A stretch of 64,000 nucleotides of DNA from the NCBI RefSeq assembly GCF_029193575.1, contig NZ_JARGCS010000012.1:62001-126000 (forward strand), given 5' to 3'. The stretch is from Pseudomonas entomophila (GTDB lineage: Bacteria; Pseudomonadota; Gammaproteobacteria; Pseudomonadales; Pseudomonadaceae). Below, piece after piece: positions 34,888 to 44,995 of the stretch (positions are counted from its first letter, which is position 1; every line of letters starts with the position of its first letter). Under the pieces are notes generated by a model. The model made no database searches, was not told the origin of the DNA, and saw only the letters and a program-made list of their open reading frames with translations. Made by a program: the position numbers and the translations under genes.

Positions 34888-35481
34888 TTACTCGGCAGCG
34901 CCTTCTGCTTCTGGTGCAACGCGCGGAGCGTGGACGTTGGCAACAGCCTTGTCATCACCGTGGGCCAGAGCGACGAACTCTACGCCTTTCGGCGCTTTCA
35001 GGTCCGACAGGTGGATGATGCTGCCGATCTCGGCCTTGCTCAGGTCGACTTCGATGAACTCAGGCAGGTCTTTGGCTTCGCAGGACACTTCGATCTCGGA
35101 AACGACGTGGGAGATCTCGCCGCCTTTCTTGACCGGGGCTTCTTCACCGACGAAGTGAACCGGAACCTTGGCGGTCAGCTTCTGGCCAGCAACGACGCGA
35201 ACGAAGTCGGCGTGCATGATGAAGCCTTTGGCCGGGTGACGTTGCATGGCCTTGACCACGACGTTCTGCTTGGCGCCATCGACGTTCAGCTCGATCACGT
35301 GGCTGAAGGCAGCTTCGTTTTCGAACAGCTTGGCGATTTCCTTGGCCACGATGGTCAGGGATTGGGCTTCTTTATCGCCGCCGTAGACAACGGCAGGGAT
35401 GCTCAGCGAGTGACGCAGGCGGCGGCTCGCACCTTTCCCCAGGTCAGTACGCGCTTGGGCGTTCAGGATGAAGTCAGTCAT
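34888..35481 (-). CDS. rplY: 50S ribosomal protein L25 (Ctc type)
   Basis: A 197-residue long-form L25 with an N-terminal 5S-rRNA-binding domain ([20 protein letters not shown], in part) and a C-terminal TL5/Ctc beta domain, then an acidic Ala/Glu tail. ATG 35481 is used. It lies downstream of prs but a strong hairpin between them limits read-through. Confidence 0.95.
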   Translation of the reverse strand: MTDFILNAQARTDLGKGASRRLRHSLSIPAVVYGGDKEAQSLTIVAKEIAKLFENEAAFSHVIELNVDGAKQNVVVKAMQRHPAKGFIMHADFVRVVAGQKLTAKVPVHFVGEEAPVKKGGEISHVVSEIEVSCEAKDLPEFIEVDLSKAEIGSIIHLSDLKAPKGVEFVALAHGDDKAVANVHAPRVAPEAEGAAE

Positions 35482-35541
35482 TTTGTTTCTCCAAATTAGC
35501 CTCCCATCAGGCGTTTGCGACCAGCGCCAGATGGGGATGGC

Positions 35542-35577
35542 AAAAAAGCCCCGCCCCAACAAATGTTGGGGCGGGGC
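35542..35577 (-). terminator. Terminator after prs
   Basis: GCCCCGCCCCAACA (35548-35561) and TGTTGGGGCGGGGC (35564-35577) form a 14-base dyad; on the minus strand it is followed by six T residues (35542-35547). It ends prs transcription and leaves rplY with its own promoter. Confidence 0.9.
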
Positions 35578-35600
35578 GCTTCATATCAACACGGGTCCGC

Positions 35601-36542
35601 TTAGCGGAACATCGCGCTGATCGATTCTTCGTTGCTGATACGGCGTACCGCTTCAGCGACAACCGGTGCGATATCCAGCTGGCGGATACGGTCACAGGCT
35701 TGAGCAGCGGCGGACAGCGGGATGGTGTTGGTCACCACCAGCTCGTCGAGCACCGACTTCTCGATGTTCTCGATTGCACGGCCCGACAGCACCGGGTGCG
35801 TGCAATAGGCGTAGACCTTGGCAGCGCCGTGGTCTTTCAGGGCCTTGGCCGCGTGGCACAGGGTGCCGGCGGTGTCGACCATGTCGTCTACCAGGATGCA
35901 GGTGCGTCCTTCGACGTCGCCGATGATGTGCATCACTTCGGAGTGATTGGCCTTCTCGCGGCGTTTGTCGATGATACCCAGGTCGACGCCCAGGGACTTG
36001 GCGACGGCACGCGCACGCACCACACCACCGATGTCCGGGGAGACGATCATCAGGTTATCGAAACGCTGGTCTTCGATGTCGTCGACCAGTACGGGCGAAC
36101 CGTAGATGTTGTCGACGGGAATATCGAAGAAACCCTGGATCTGGTCAGCGTGCAGGTCGACGGTGAGAACACGGTCGATACCCACGACAGTGAGCATGTC
36201 AGCGACGACTTTGGCGCTGATGGCTACACGTGCCGAACGCGGACGGCGGTCCTGGCGGGCGTATCCGAAGTAAGGAATCACGGCGGTGATTCGGGAAGCT
36301 GAGGAGCGGCGGAAGGCGTCGGCCATCACTACCAGTTCCATCAGGTTATCGTTGGTCGGGGCGCAGGTCGGCTGAATGATAAACACGTCCTTACCGCGGA
36401 CGTTCTCATTAATCTCAGTGCTGATTTCGCCGTCGGAGAACTTGCCGACAGAAACATCACCCAGTGGGATATGCAGCTGACGTACGACACGCCGAGCCAG
36501 ATCGGGGTTAGCATTCCCCGTGAAGACCATCATCTTGGACAC
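35601..36542 (-). CDS. prs: Ribose-phosphate pyrophosphokinase
   Basis: A 313-residue PRPP synthase with [25 protein letters not shown] and the PRPP-binding loop [13 protein letters not shown]. The start is GTG at 36542, which yields the usual [13 protein letters not shown] lead and exact family length. It makes PRPP from ribose 5-phosphate and ATP for nucleotides, NAD and histidine. The tRNA-Gln gene lies 47 bases upstream on the same strand. Confidence 0.96.
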   Translation of the reverse strand: MSKMMVFTGNANPDLARRVVRQLHIPLGDVSVGKFSDGEISTEINENVRGKDVFIIQPTCAPTNDNLMELVVMADAFRRSSASRITAVIPYFGYARQDRRPRSARVAISAKVVADMLTVVGIDRVLTVDLHADQIQGFFDIPVDNIYGSPVLVDDIEDQRFDNLMIVSPDIGGVVRARAVAKSLGVDLGIIDKRREKANHSEVMHIIGDVEGRTCILVDDMVDTAGTLCHAAKALKDHGAAKVYAYCTHPVLSGRAIENIEKSVLDELVVTNTIPLSAAAQACDRIRQLDIAPVVAEAVRRISNEESISAMFR

Positions 36543-36589
36543 GCGCAGTACCTGAAGGCTGAGGGTAACCTGGATGAGTATAAGGAAAA

Positions 36590-36664
36590 TGGCAGGGGCG
36601 GCTGGATTCGAACCAACGCATGGCAGGATCAAAACCTGCTGCCTTACCGCTTGGCGACGCCCCT
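36590..36664 (-). tRNA. tRNA-Gln (anticodon TTG)
   Basis: On the minus strand a 75-base cloverleaf begins AGGGGCG and ends CGCCCCTGCCA, so the acceptor stem is perfect and CCA is encoded. The anticodon stem GCAGG/CCTGC holds the loop TTTTGAT, giving anticodon TTG (codon CAA). The T arm contains GGTTCGAATCC. It lies between ispE and prs, its normal place in pseudomonads. Confidence 0.96.
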
Positions 36665-36683
36665 GTATCTGTTGCTGCGAGCG

Positions 36684-37544
36684 CTAGGCACTCGACTTCT
36701 TGATCAGACTTTGCAGCTTGCGATGCAACATCGAAACGTTGCTCCCTTTAGCCACAAACCCTGTATGGGTCTCTGAAAGAAGGGCCAGAACTCTACCAGC
36801 TTCGGCTTTGCTTGGGAAGGCCCCAAACACACAACTTCCAGTACCGGTCATTCGAGCTTCCGTGTATTTACCTAGAGAATTCAGCGCATTGCGAACTTCC
36901 GGGTAACGTTGCTCTACCACCGGTTGGCAGTCATTTCGACTGTTTCCCTCGGGAACGGGGCGCATCTTAAGGGGGAGGGAATTACGTGTCAACTCTGGAT
37001 GCGAAAAAATTTCCGCTGTGCTGACAGACACTTGCGGCACCAACACGACGTACCAGGGTTCCGCCGGCTCGACCGGTTCGAGCTTTTCGCCGACGCCACT
37101 GGCGAAGGCCGCATGGCCACGCACGAACACCGGCACGTCGGCGCCGAGGGTCAGGCCCAGGGCGGCCAGGCGGTCTTCGTCCCAGTCCAGTTGCCACAAA
37201 TGGTGCAGCGCCAGCAGGGTGGTCGCGGCGTCGGAACTGCCGCCGCCGATGCCGCCGCCCATGGGCAACACCTTGTGCAGCCAGATGTCGGCGCCCAGCG
37301 CTGTACCGGATTGTTCCTGGAGCGTGCGCGCGGCGCGAACGATCAGGTTGCTGTCATGCGGCACCGAGGCGATCTCGGTGTGCAGACGGACCTCGCCGTC
37401 CTCGCGCAGGGCGAAAGTCAGTTCGTCGCCATGCTCGAGGAACTGGAACACGGTTTCCAGCTCGTGGTAGCCGTCGGCGCGCCGGCCAATGATGTGCAGC
37501 CACAGGTTGAGCTTGGCCGGGGCCGGCAGGGTGAGCTTCTGCAT
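36684..37544 (-). CDS. ispE: 4-diphosphocytidyl-2-C-methyl-D-erythritol kinase
   Basis: A 286-residue GHMP kinase of the MEP isoprenoid pathway. It opens [20 protein letters not shown], with the ATP loop [15 protein letters not shown] and a C-terminal [12 protein letters not shown]. It follows lolB by 4 bases. The conserved lolB-ispE pair suggests co-expression with envelope genes. Confidence 0.96.
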   Translation of the reverse strand: MQKLTLPAPAKLNLWLHIIGRRADGYHELETVFQFLEHGDELTFALREDGEVRLHTEIASVPHDSNLIVRAARTLQEQSGTALGADIWLHKVLPMGGGIGGGSSDAATTLLALHHLWQLDWDEDRLAALGLTLGADVPVFVRGHAAFASGVGEKLEPVEPAEPWYVVLVPQVSVSTAEIFSHPELTRNSLPLKMRPVPEGNSRNDCQPVVEQRYPEVRNALNSLGKYTEARMTGTGSCVFGAFPSKAEAGRVLALLSETHTGFVAKGSNVSMLHRKLQSLIKKSSA

Positions 37545-37548
37545 GAAC

Positions 37549-38166
37549 TCAGTGCCCGAGCTGGCGTGGCTGCCAGTCCTTGACCACCAGGGTCACGTCG
37601 AGGTTCTCGCCGTGCAGCTTCAGGCGCTCGGGCAGCCAGTAGCCGTTCTGTTCGGTGTAGCTCAGGTACTGCACTTGCCAGCCGTCCTGGGTGAGGCTGG
37701 CCAGGCGGCTGTCGCCGTCCAGGGTCAGTTGGCTCTTGCTGTCCGGGGCGGGCAGGCCGCGCACCCACCACACCAGGTGCGAGACCGGCAGTTGCCAGCC
37801 GAGCTGTTCTTCGAGCAGGGCTTCGGGGTTGGCGGCTTCGTAGCGGCCCTGGTTGGCCACCTCCAGCACCACGCCGCCGGGGCGCCCGGTCAGGCGCGCG
37901 GCGCCTCGGCCCAGGGGGCCGGCCAGGCGGATGTCGTAGTAGTCCTGGCGCTGCAGCCAGAACAGCGTGCCGCTGCCGGAGTCGCGTGGGGCGCGGATGC
38001 CGACCTTGCCGTTGATCTGCCAGCCGTCGAGGCTGCTCAACTGCTGCTTGTGCGCGCGCCACTGCTGCGGGTCGCCCTGGCCTTGCAGGGCTTCGCGCGA
38101 GCCGAAGCCGGCGCAGCCGGCGAGCAGGGCGATGAGGGTGAAGGTGATGCAATGACGCAGGAACAT
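37549..38166 (-). CDS. lolB: Outer-membrane lipoprotein-insertion protein LolB
   Basis: A 205-residue lipoprotein with lipobox LLAGC (Cys18) and LolB landmarks ([34 protein letters not shown]). It receives lipoproteins from LolA and inserts them into the outer membrane. It is 3 bases downstream of the TPR lipoprotein gene. Confidence 0.94.
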   Translation of the reverse strand: MFLRHCITFTLIALLAGCAGFGSREALQGQGDPQQWRAHKQQLSSLDGWQINGKVGIRAPRDSGSGTLFWLQRQDYYDIRLAGPLGRGAARLTGRPGGVVLEVANQGRYEAANPEALLEEQLGWQLPVSHLVWWVRGLPAPDSKSQLTLDGDSRLASLTQDGWQVQYLSYTEQNGYWLPERLKLHGENLDVTLVVKDWQPRQLGH

Positions 38167-38169
38167 GGC

Positions 38170-39897
38170 TTAAAGGGTCTCGGATCCGGTCAGGCGCAGG
38201 ACGGTCTTGCGCAGGATAGGGCTGTCGGGCTGGGCCTCGAAGGCCTTGGCCCAGACCTGACGGGCTTCGCGGCGCTTGCCGTTGGCCCACAGGACTTCGC
38301 CCAGGTGGGCGGCGACTTCATGGTCGGGGAAGCGCTCCAGGGCTTGGCGCAGCAGGCGCTCGGCCTCGTCGAGGTTGCCCAGGCGGTAATTGACCCAGCC
38401 CAGGCTGTCGAGCACGGCCGGGTCGTCGGGGGTGAGCTGGTGGGCCTTGTCGATCAGCGCCTTGGCCTCGGCGTAGCGAGTGGTGCGGTCGGCCAGGGTG
38501 TAGCCCAGGGCGTTCAGGGCCATGGCGTTTTCCGGCTCGCGGGCGAGGATGGCGCGCAGGTCCTTTTCCATCTGGCCCAGGTCGTTGCGCTTTTCGGCCA
38601 GCATGGCGCGGGTATAGAGCAGGTTGAGGTCGTCGGGGTAGCGCTTGATCGCCTGCTGCAGGACTTGGTCGGCCTGGGTGTCCTTGCCGTTGTTGCCCAG
38701 GCTCTCGGCCTCGATCAGGTACAACTGGATGGCGTAGTCGGGCTGCGCCTCGCGGGCTTCGGCGAGCAGGCGCGAGGCCTCGGCGCTGCGGCCGTTGGCG
38801 ATCAGGATGTCGGCCTGGCGCAGCTGCGCGGCCAGATAGTCGGGACCGGGGCCGACCAGTGCGTACTCGCGCAGCGCCGCAGCCGGTGTGTTGCGCTCCT
38901 CGCGGATGCGCCCCAGGTTCAGGTGCGCGGCATCGACGTTGCTGTCGCGCTCGACCAGCTCCTGCAGGTAACCCTCGGCTTCGTCCCAGTCTTTGTTCTC
39001 CATGCACACCAGGGCCAGGGAGTAACGCAGTTCGTCATCCTCGGGGTACTGCTGGAGCAGGTTCTCGAATTCGGCCTTGGCGTCGGTGATGCGGTCCTGC
39101 TCGACCAGGGTGCGGGCGTAGGTCAGGCGCAGGCGCTTGTCGTCGGGGTTGTCGCGGATCGCTCCGCGCAGCAGCGGCAGCGCCTCCGGGCCACGGTCCA
39201 AGGCCTGCAGCAAGCGGGCGCGCAGCAGGGTCGGGGCGATCTCGCCGTTCTGTGCCGGGTGGCTTTCGAGCAGCGCCAGGGCCTGTTCGGACTTGCCGTC
39301 CTGGTTCAGCAGCAGGGCCTTGCCGAACAGCAACTGGCTGTTGTCCGGGTACTTGACCAGCAGGCGCTCGAAGCTCTGCATCAGGCCGTCGCGGGTGCTC
39401 TGGTCGGTCTCGGCGGCCGACAGGGCAAGGAAGTCGAAGTGGGTGTCGCCCTGGCCCTGCAACACCTTTTCCATGTAGATCATGGCGTCGTCGTAACGGC
39501 CGGCGCGGGCCAGTTGGATGGCCGCGGCGCGCTGGGCGTCGAGGTTCTGCGCGTCGTTGCGCGCCCATATGAGGGCGGTGTCCAGCGCCGGCTCATCGGC
39601 GCCGAGGTACTCGGCGATGCGGTAGGCGCGTTCGGATACGGCAGGGTCCTGGGTTTTCTGCGCCTGGTCGACGTAGTTGGCCAGGGCGATGTCGAAGCGA
39701 TTGCGCTGGCCGGCCAGTTCCGCCACCAGCAGGCTGTAGAGCGTCTCTTGCTTGAACGAACCGTACACCACGGGCTTGTCCGTCGTGCCCTTGCCGGCCT
39801 CGGCCACGGACGGCTGGGCCTCGTCGGTCCGCGGGGCCAGGCTCTGGCAGCCCTGGAGCAGGGCGAGGGCAAGCAGCAATGCGTAGGATCTGTTCAT
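38170..39897 (-). CDS. TPR-repeat lipoprotein
   Basis: A 575-residue protein with lipobox LLQGC (Cys17) and then at least ten tetratricopeptide-like helical pairs to the C-terminus, for example ALNALGYTLADRTTRYAEA and VLDSLGWVNYRLGNLDEAE. TPR stacks bind peptides or proteins, so it is likely an outer-membrane-anchored scaffold. It heads the lolB-ispE run and is divergent from hemA. It matches the conserved pseudomonad gene at this place; the exact partner is unknown. Confidence 0.88.
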   Translation of the reverse strand: MNRSYALLLALALLQGCQSLAPRTDEAQPSVAEAGKGTTDKPVVYGSFKQETLYSLLVAELAGQRNRFDIALANYVDQAQKTQDPAVSERAYRIAEYLGADEPALDTALIWARNDAQNLDAQRAAAIQLARAGRYDDAMIYMEKVLQGQGDTHFDFLALSAAETDQSTRDGLMQSFERLLVKYPDNSQLLFGKALLLNQDGKSEQALALLESHPAQNGEIAPTLLRARLLQALDRGPEALPLLRGAIRDNPDDKRLRLTYARTLVEQDRITDAKAEFENLLQQYPEDDELRYSLALVCMENKDWDEAEGYLQELVERDSNVDAAHLNLGRIREERNTPAAALREYALVGPGPDYLAAQLRQADILIANGRSAEASRLLAEAREAQPDYAIQLYLIEAESLGNNGKDTQADQVLQQAIKRYPDDLNLLYTRAMLAEKRNDLGQMEKDLRAILAREPENAMALNALGYTLADRTTRYAEAKALIDKAHQLTPDDPAVLDSLGWVNYRLGNLDEAERLLRQALERFPDHEVAAHLGEVLWANGKRREARQVWAKAFEAQPDSPILRKTVLRLTGSETL

Positions 39898-40017
39898 AGA
39901 GGCTTAGATGGACTAACCGGCGGTCGGAGCATGATGACACAAGCTGGATGGCAAACCCACCAGCGATGGTCGCGGCTTATTAGGACAGCCGCACACGCCA
40001 TGCGTTCGCATGCGGGC

Positions 40018-40086
40018 CTTGTAGGCGCGGGCCAGGCAACGGCGTTGGCCCCGTTGGCGCTATCGCGGGGCAAGCCCGCTCAGGGG
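40018..40086. repeat. REP pair upstream of hemA
   Basis: CTTGTAGGCGCGGGCC on the left and TATCGCGGGGCAAGCCCGCTC on the right face each other, a diverged REPIN. Confidence 0.5.
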
Positions 40087-40139
40087 ATGACGGTGTTTGG
40101 CTGACAGGGTTCATCCATGACGACAATAGCGAACGGTGG

Positions 40140-40167
40140 TTGTCCTGAATCTTGCGAAGTAGGACAA
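40140..40167. promoter_or_regulatory. Inverted repeat in the hemA leader region
   Basis: TTGTCCT (40140-40146) and AGGACAA (40161-40167) are perfect inverted copies, with a further CTT/GAAG pairing between them. It ends 33 bases before the hemA ATG, so it could be an operator or an mRNA hairpin. Confidence 0.4.
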
Positions 40168-40200
40168 TTATCGGCTTCACGTCACAACCAGCGACCTTGC

Positions 40201-41478
40201 ATGGCCTTTCTTGCCCTTGGTATCAACCATAAGACTGCCTCGGTAGACGTACGCGAGCGCGTGGCGTTTACGCCTGAGCAGCTGGTCGATGCCCTGCAGC
40301 AGCTCTGCCGACTGACCGACAGCCGCGAAGCGGCGATCCTGTCGACCTGCAACCGCAGCGAACTCTATATAGAGCAGGACCAGCTCTCGGCCGACGCCGT
40401 GCTGCAATGGCTGGCCGCCTACCACCGCCTGAGCCTGGACGAGCTGCGCGCCAGCGCCTACGTCCATGAGGAGCACGACGCCGTCAAGCACATGATGCGC
40501 GTGGCCTCGGGGCTCGACTCGCTGGTGCTGGGCGAGCCGCAGATCCTTGGCCAGATGAAGTCGGCCTATGCCGTGGCCCGCGAGGCCGGGACCATCGGGC
40601 CGCTGCTCGGGCGCCTGTTCCAGGCCACCTTCAGCGCCGCCAAGCAGGTGCGCACCGACACCGCCATCGGTGAGAACCCGGTGTCGGTGGCCTTCGCCGC
40701 GGTCAGCCTGGCCAAGCAGATCTTCGCCGACCTGGGCCGCAGCCAAGCCTTGCTGATCGGTGCCGGCGAGACCATCACCCTGGTCGCCCGCCACCTGCAT
40801 GAGCAGGGCGTGAAACGCATCGTCGTGGCCAACCGCACCCTGGAGCGGGCCAGCATCCTCGCCGAACAGTTCGGCGCCCACGCCGTGCTGCTGGCCGACA
40901 TCCCCCAAGAGCTGGCCAACAGCGACATCGTCATCAGCTCCACCGCCAGCCAGTTGCCGATCCTTGGCAAGGGGGCGGTGGAAAGCGCGCTCAAGCTGCG
41001 CCGGCACAAGCCGATCTTCATGGTCGACATCGCCGTGCCGCGCGACATCGAGCCGCAAGTCGGCGAGCTGGACGATGTCTACCTCTATACCGTCGACGAC
41101 CTGCACGAAGTGGTCGCGGAAAACCTCAAGAGCCGGCAGGGCGCGGCCCAGGCCGCCGAGGAACTGGTCAGCGTCGGCGCCGCCGACTTCATGGCGCGCC
41201 TGCGCGAGCTGGCGGCGGTGGATGTGCTCAAGGCCTACCGCCAGCAGAGCGAGCGCCTGCGCGATGAAGAACTGCAAAAGGCCCAGCGCCTGCTGGCCAA
41301 CGGCGGTAACCCCGAAGACGTAATGGCGCAACTGGCCCGGGGCCTTACCAACAAACTGCTGCATGCTCCCAGCGTGCAACTGAAAAAGCTCTCCGCCGAA
41401 GGCCGCCTCGATGCGCTGGCCATGGCCCAGGAACTCTTCGCCCTCACCGAGGGCTCGACGGACAAGACCCTGCAATGA
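40201..41478 (+). CDS. hemA: Glutamyl-tRNA reductase
   Basis: A 425-residue enzyme making glutamate-1-semialdehyde for heme. The nucleophile Cys50 lies in STCNRSELY, the NADPH fold in LLIGAGET, and the dimerisation helix at the C-terminus. ATG 40201 gives the standard [13 protein letters not shown] start. The stop overlaps prfA by 4 bases, the usual hemA-prfA coupling. Confidence 0.97.
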   Translation: MAFLALGINHKTASVDVRERVAFTPEQLVDALQQLCRLTDSREAAILSTCNRSELYIEQDQLSADAVLQWLAAYHRLSLDELRASAYVHEEHDAVKHMMRVASGLDSLVLGEPQILGQMKSAYAVAREAGTIGPLLGRLFQATFSAAKQVRTDTAIGENPVSVAFAAVSLAKQIFADLGRSQALLIGAGETITLVARHLHEQGVKRIVVANRTLERASILAEQFGAHAVLLADIPQELANSDIVISSTASQLPILGKGAVESALKLRRHKPIFMVDIAVPRDIEPQVGELDDVYLYTVDDLHEVVAENLKSRQGAAQAAEELVSVGAADFMARLRELAAVDVLKAYRQQSERLRDEELQKAQRLLANGGNPEDVMAQLARGLTNKLLHAPSVQLKKLSAEGRLDALAMAQELFALTEGSTDKTLQ

Positions 41479-42557
41479 AAGCGTCGCTGCTGAAAAAACT
41501 GGACATTCTCCAGGACCGCTTCGAGGAACTCACCGCGCTGCTCGGTGACGCCGAAGTCATTTCCGACCAAACTCGTTTCCGTGCCTATTCCCGCGAATAC
41601 GCCGAAGTCGAGCCGGTGTTCGTCGCTTATAAAGCATGGTGCAAGGTCCAGGACGACCTCGAAGGCGCCCAGGCCCTGCTCAAGGACAGCGACCCCGACC
41701 TGCGCGAGATGGCCGTCGAGGAAGTGCGCGAGGCCAAGGAGCAACTGCTGGTGCTGGAGTCGCAGCTGCAGCGCATGCTGCTGCCGAAGGATCCCAACGA
41801 CGGGCGCAACGTGTTCCTCGAGATCCGCGCCGGTACGGGCGGCGACGAGGCGGCGATCTTTTCCGGCGACCTGTTCCGCATGTACTCGCGCTATGCCGAG
41901 AAGCGTGGCTGGCGTTTGGAGATCCTCTCCGAGAACGAAGGCGAGCACGGCGGCTACAAGGAGATCATCGCCCGGGTCGAGGGCGACAGCGTGTATGGCA
42001 AGCTGAAGTTCGAGTCTGGCGCGCACCGCGTGCAACGGGTGCCGGAGACCGAGTCGCAAGGCCGCATCCACACCTCCGCGTGCACCGTGGCGGTGCTGCC
42101 GGAGCCCGACGAGCAGGTGGCGATCGAGATCAACCCGGCCGACCTGCGCGTCGACACCTACCGCGCCTCCGGCGCCGGTGGCCAGCACGTCAACAAGACC
42201 GACTCGGCGATCCGCATCACCCACTTGCCCACCGGCATCGTGGTCGAGTGCCAGGAAGAACGCTCCCAGCACAAGAACCGCGCCCGCGCGATGTCCTGGC
42301 TGTCGGCCAAGCTCAACGACATGCAGACCAGCGCCGCGCAGAACGCCATCGCCAGCGAACGCAAGCTGCTGGTCGGTTCGGGCGACCGCTCCGAGCGCAT
42401 CCGTACCTACAATTATCCACAGGGGCGGGTGACCGACCACCGCATCAACCTGACCCTGTATTCCCTCGACGACGTGCTGGCCGGTGGCGTGGATGCCGTC
42501 ATCGAGCCGCTGCTGGCCGAATACCAGGCCGATCAACTGGCCGCCCTGGGGGACTGA
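41475..42557 (+). CDS. prfA: Peptide chain release factor 1
   Basis: A 360-residue RF1. The catalytic GGQ lies in [14 protein letters not shown] and the stop-codon-reading tripeptide region is [14 protein letters not shown]. It reads UAA and UAG. It begins inside the hemA stop and is directly followed by prmC, which methylates its GGQ Gln. Confidence 0.97.
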   Translation: MKASLLKKLDILQDRFEELTALLGDAEVISDQTRFRAYSREYAEVEPVFVAYKAWCKVQDDLEGAQALLKDSDPDLREMAVEEVREAKEQLLVLESQLQRMLLPKDPNDGRNVFLEIRAGTGGDEAAIFSGDLFRMYSRYAEKRGWRLEILSENEGEHGGYKEIIARVEGDSVYGKLKFESGAHRVQRVPETESQGRIHTSACTVAVLPEPDEQVAIEINPADLRVDTYRASGAGGQHVNKTDSAIRITHLPTGIVVECQEERSQHKNRARAMSWLSAKLNDMQTSAAQNAIASERKLLVGSGDRSERIRTYNYPQGRVTDHRINLTLYSLDDVLAGGVDAVIEPLLAEYQADQLAALGD

Positions 42558-43388
42558 ATGACCATCATCGCCAGCCTGCTGCGCAACGCGCAGTTGCCCG
42601 ACTCGCCCACCGCGCGCCTGGACGCCGAGCTGTTGTTGGCGGCCGCCCTCGGCAAGTCGCGCAGCTACCTGCACACCTGGCCCGAGCGCATTGTCAGCAG
42701 CGAGGCGGCGGACACCTTCGCCGGCTACCTGGTGCGCCGCCGCGCCGGTGAGCCAGTGGCCTACATTCTTGGGCAGCAGGGTTTCTGGAAGCTCGACCTG
42801 GAAGTGGCGCCGCATACCCTGATTCCACGCCCGGAAACCGAGCTGCTGGTGGAGGCGGCCTTGCAGCTGCTGCCCGCCACGCCCGCCCGGGTGCTGGACC
42901 TCGGCACCGGCACCGGCGCCATTGCCCTGGCCCTGGCCAGCGAGCGTCCGGGCTGGCAGGTCACCGCCGTGGATCGCATCGACGAGGCCGTGGCCCTGGC
43001 CGAGCGCAACCGCCAACGCCTGCAACTGGGCAACGTGCAGGTGCGCGCCAGCCACTGGTACGACAGCCTGGCCGGCGAGCGCTACGACCTGATCCTCAGC
43101 AATCCACCCTACATCGCCAGCGAAGACCCGCATCTGAGCGCCGGCGACGTGCGTTTCGAGCCAAGCAGTGCGCTGGTGGCCGGGCGCGACGGCCTGGATG
43201 ACCTGCGCGTGATCATCGCCCGGGCGCCGCAGCACCTGCTGCCCGGCGGCTGGCTGCTGCTGGAGCATGGCTACGACCAGGCCGAGGCGGTGCGCGAGTT
43301 GCTGGTTGAGCACGGCTTCGACGCGGTGAGCAGCCGCCAGGACCTGGCCGGCCACGCCCGCATCAGCCTGGGGCGCCTGCCATGCTGA
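42558..43388 (+). CDS. prmC: Release-factor glutamine methyltransferase
   Basis: A 276-residue class I methyltransferase with SAM motif VLDLGTGTGAIALAL and the Gln-binding NPPY in LSNPPYIAS. It methylates the GGQ Gln of RF1 and RF2. It starts immediately after the prfA stop and overlaps moeB by 7 bases. Confidence 0.96.
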   Translation: MTIIASLLRNAQLPDSPTARLDAELLLAAALGKSRSYLHTWPERIVSSEAADTFAGYLVRRRAGEPVAYILGQQGFWKLDLEVAPHTLIPRPETELLVEAALQLLPATPARVLDLGTGTGAIALALASERPGWQVTAVDRIDEAVALAERNRQRLQLGNVQVRASHWYDSLAGERYDLILSNPPYIASEDPHLSAGDVRFEPSSALVAGRDGLDDLRVIIARAPQHLLPGGWLLLEHGYDQAEAVRELLVEHGFDAVSSRQDLAGHARISLGRLPC

Positions 43389-44137
43389 CCGACCAGGAGC
43401 TGTTGCGCTACAGCCGGCAGATCCTGTTGGCCCAGGTGGACATCGACGGCCAGTTGCGGCTCAAGCAGAGCAAGGCGCTGGTGGTCGGTCTCGGCGGGCT
43501 GGGTTCGCCGGTGGCGTTGTACCTGGCGGCAGCCGGTGTCGGCGAGCTGCACCTGGCTGATTTCGACACGGTCGACCTGACCAACCTGCAGCGCCAGGTG
43601 ATCCACGACAGCGCCAGCGTCGGCATGAGCAAGGTCGACTCGGCGCTGCAACGCCTCGAGGCGATCAACCCGGAGGTCACCCTGGTCGCGCATCGCCAGG
43701 CACTGGATGACGACTCCCTGGCCGCCGCCGTGGCGGCGGTCGACCTGGTGCTCGATTGCAGCGACAACTTCGCCACCCGCGAAGCGGTCAACGCCGCCTG
43801 CGTCGCCGCTGGCAAGCCGCTGGTCAGTGGCGCGGCGATTCGCCTGGAAGGGCAACTCTCGGTGTTCGACCCGCGCCGTGACTACAGCCCCTGCTACCAC
43901 TGCCTGTATGGCCATGGCAGCGAAGCCGAGCTGACCTGCAGCGAAGCCGGGGTGATCGGCCCGCTGGTGGGCCTGGTGGGCAGCCTGCAGGCGCTGGAGG
44001 CGCTGAAGCTGCTGGCGGGCTTTGGTGAGCCGCTGGTGGGCCGCCTGCTGCTGATCGACGCCCTGGGCACGCGCATGCGGGAGTTGCGGGTCAAGCGCGA
44101 CCCGGCCTGTGCCGTGTGCGGCAGCCGCCATGGCTGA
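43382..44137 (+). CDS. moeB: MoeB/ThiF-type adenylyltransferase
   Basis: A 251-residue E1-like enzyme: [20 protein letters not shown] (nucleotide fold), [13 protein letters not shown], and zinc Cys pairs CYHC and CAVC. It adenylates the C-terminus of MoaD (or ThiS) for sulfur transfer in molybdopterin synthesis. A rhodanese domain is absent. It overlaps prmC and murI. Confidence 0.93.
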   Translation: MLTDQELLRYSRQILLAQVDIDGQLRLKQSKALVVGLGGLGSPVALYLAAAGVGELHLADFDTVDLTNLQRQVIHDSASVGMSKVDSALQRLEAINPEVTLVAHRQALDDDSLAAAVAAVDLVLDCSDNFATREAVNAACVAAGKPLVSGAAIRLEGQLSVFDPRRDYSPCYHCLYGHGSEAELTCSEAGVIGPLVGLVGSLQALEALKLLAGFGEPLVGRLLLIDALGTRMRELRVKRDPACAVCGSRHG

Positions 44138-44927
44138 GCGCGAGGCGCCGGTGGGCGTGATGGACTCCGGTGTGGGTGGTCTGTCGGTGTTGGCCGAGAT
44201 CCAGCGCCTGCTGCCCAATGAGTCGCTGCTCTACGTGGCCGATTGCGGGCACGTGCCCTATGGCGAGAAGTCTGCGGATTACATCCGCCAGCGTTGCCGG
44301 CACATCGCCGACTTTTTCCGCGCCCAGGGCGCCAAGGCCATGGTCCTGGCGTGCAACACCGCCACGGTGGCCGCGGTGGCCGACCTGCGTGAGCTGTACC
44401 CGCAGTGGCCGCTGGTGGGCATGGAGCCCGCGGTCAAGCCCGCGGCGGCGGCGACCCGCTCCGGTGTGGTCGGTGTGCTGGCCACCACCGGCACGTTGCA
44501 GAGCGCCAAGTTCGCCGCCTTGCTCGACCGCTTCGCCAGCGACGTGAAGGTCATCACCCAGCCGTGCCCAGGCCTGGTCGAGCTGATCGAGACCGGCGAC
44601 TTGGAAAGCCCCGTCTTGCGCCAGCTTCTGTTGGGCTACGTGCAGCCGCTGCTCAAGGCCGGCTGCGACACCCTGATCCTGGGTTGCACCCACTATCCCT
44701 TCCTGCGCCCGTTGCTGGCCGAGATGGTGCCCGCCGAGGTGGCGATCATCGACACGGGCGCCGCCGTGGCCCGTCAACTGCAACGCCTGCTCGCCGCGCG
44801 CGGGCTGCTGGCCGAGGGGCCGGCCCGCGAGGCGACGTTCTGGAGCAGCGCCGAGCCGCAGTTGCTCAAGGGGGTATTGCCGCAATTGTGGCACCAGCCC
44901 GGCGCCGTGCACCTCTTCCCGCACTGA
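44130..44927 (+). CDS. murI: Glutamate racemase
   Basis: A 265-residue racemase with [10 protein letters not shown], first catalytic Cys75 (LACNTATV) and second catalytic Cys186 (LGCTHYP). It supplies D-glutamate for peptidoglycan. ATG 44130 overlaps the moeB end by 8 bases. It converges on the light-response operon, with a REP hairpin between. Confidence 0.95.
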   Translation: MAEREAPVGVMDSGVGGLSVLAEIQRLLPNESLLYVADCGHVPYGEKSADYIRQRCRHIADFFRAQGAKAMVLACNTATVAAVADLRELYPQWPLVGMEPAVKPAAAATRSGVVGVLATTGTLQSAKFAALLDRFASDVKVITQPCPGLVELIETGDLESPVLRQLLLGYVQPLLKAGCDTLILGCTHYPFLRPLLAEMVPAEVAIIDTGAAVARQLQRLLAARGLLAEGPAREATFWSSAEPQLLKGVLPQLWHQPGAVHLFPH

Positions 44928-44965
44928 CGAAATCCGCCGCTCACAGGCACAGGCAATCACCTGTG

Positions 44966-44983
44966 GGAGCGGCTTCGCGCTCC
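44966..44983. repeat. REP-type hairpin between murI and SDR gene
   Basis: GGAGCG (44966-44971) pairs with CGCTCC (44978-44983) inside the P. putida-group element CTGTGGGAGCGGCTTCGC. It lies between convergent genes and may act as a terminator. Confidence 0.5.
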
Positions 44984-44995
44984 GACAGGGGCGGT

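Larger units (their letters stand above)
39898..40200. other. Divergent region between the TPR gene and hemA
   Basis: This 303-base gap holds a REP pair (40018-40086) and an inverted repeat TTGTCCT-N14-AGGACAA (40140-40167) close to the hemA start. Promoters for both genes must lie here; I see no clear FNR/Anr-type dyad. Confidence 0.5.

Noticed and set aside
37489..40104. An 871-codon plus-strand open frame
   Set aside because: It is antisense to lolB and the TPR lipoprotein gene, both with lipoboxes and family motifs; the shadow translation is repetitive.
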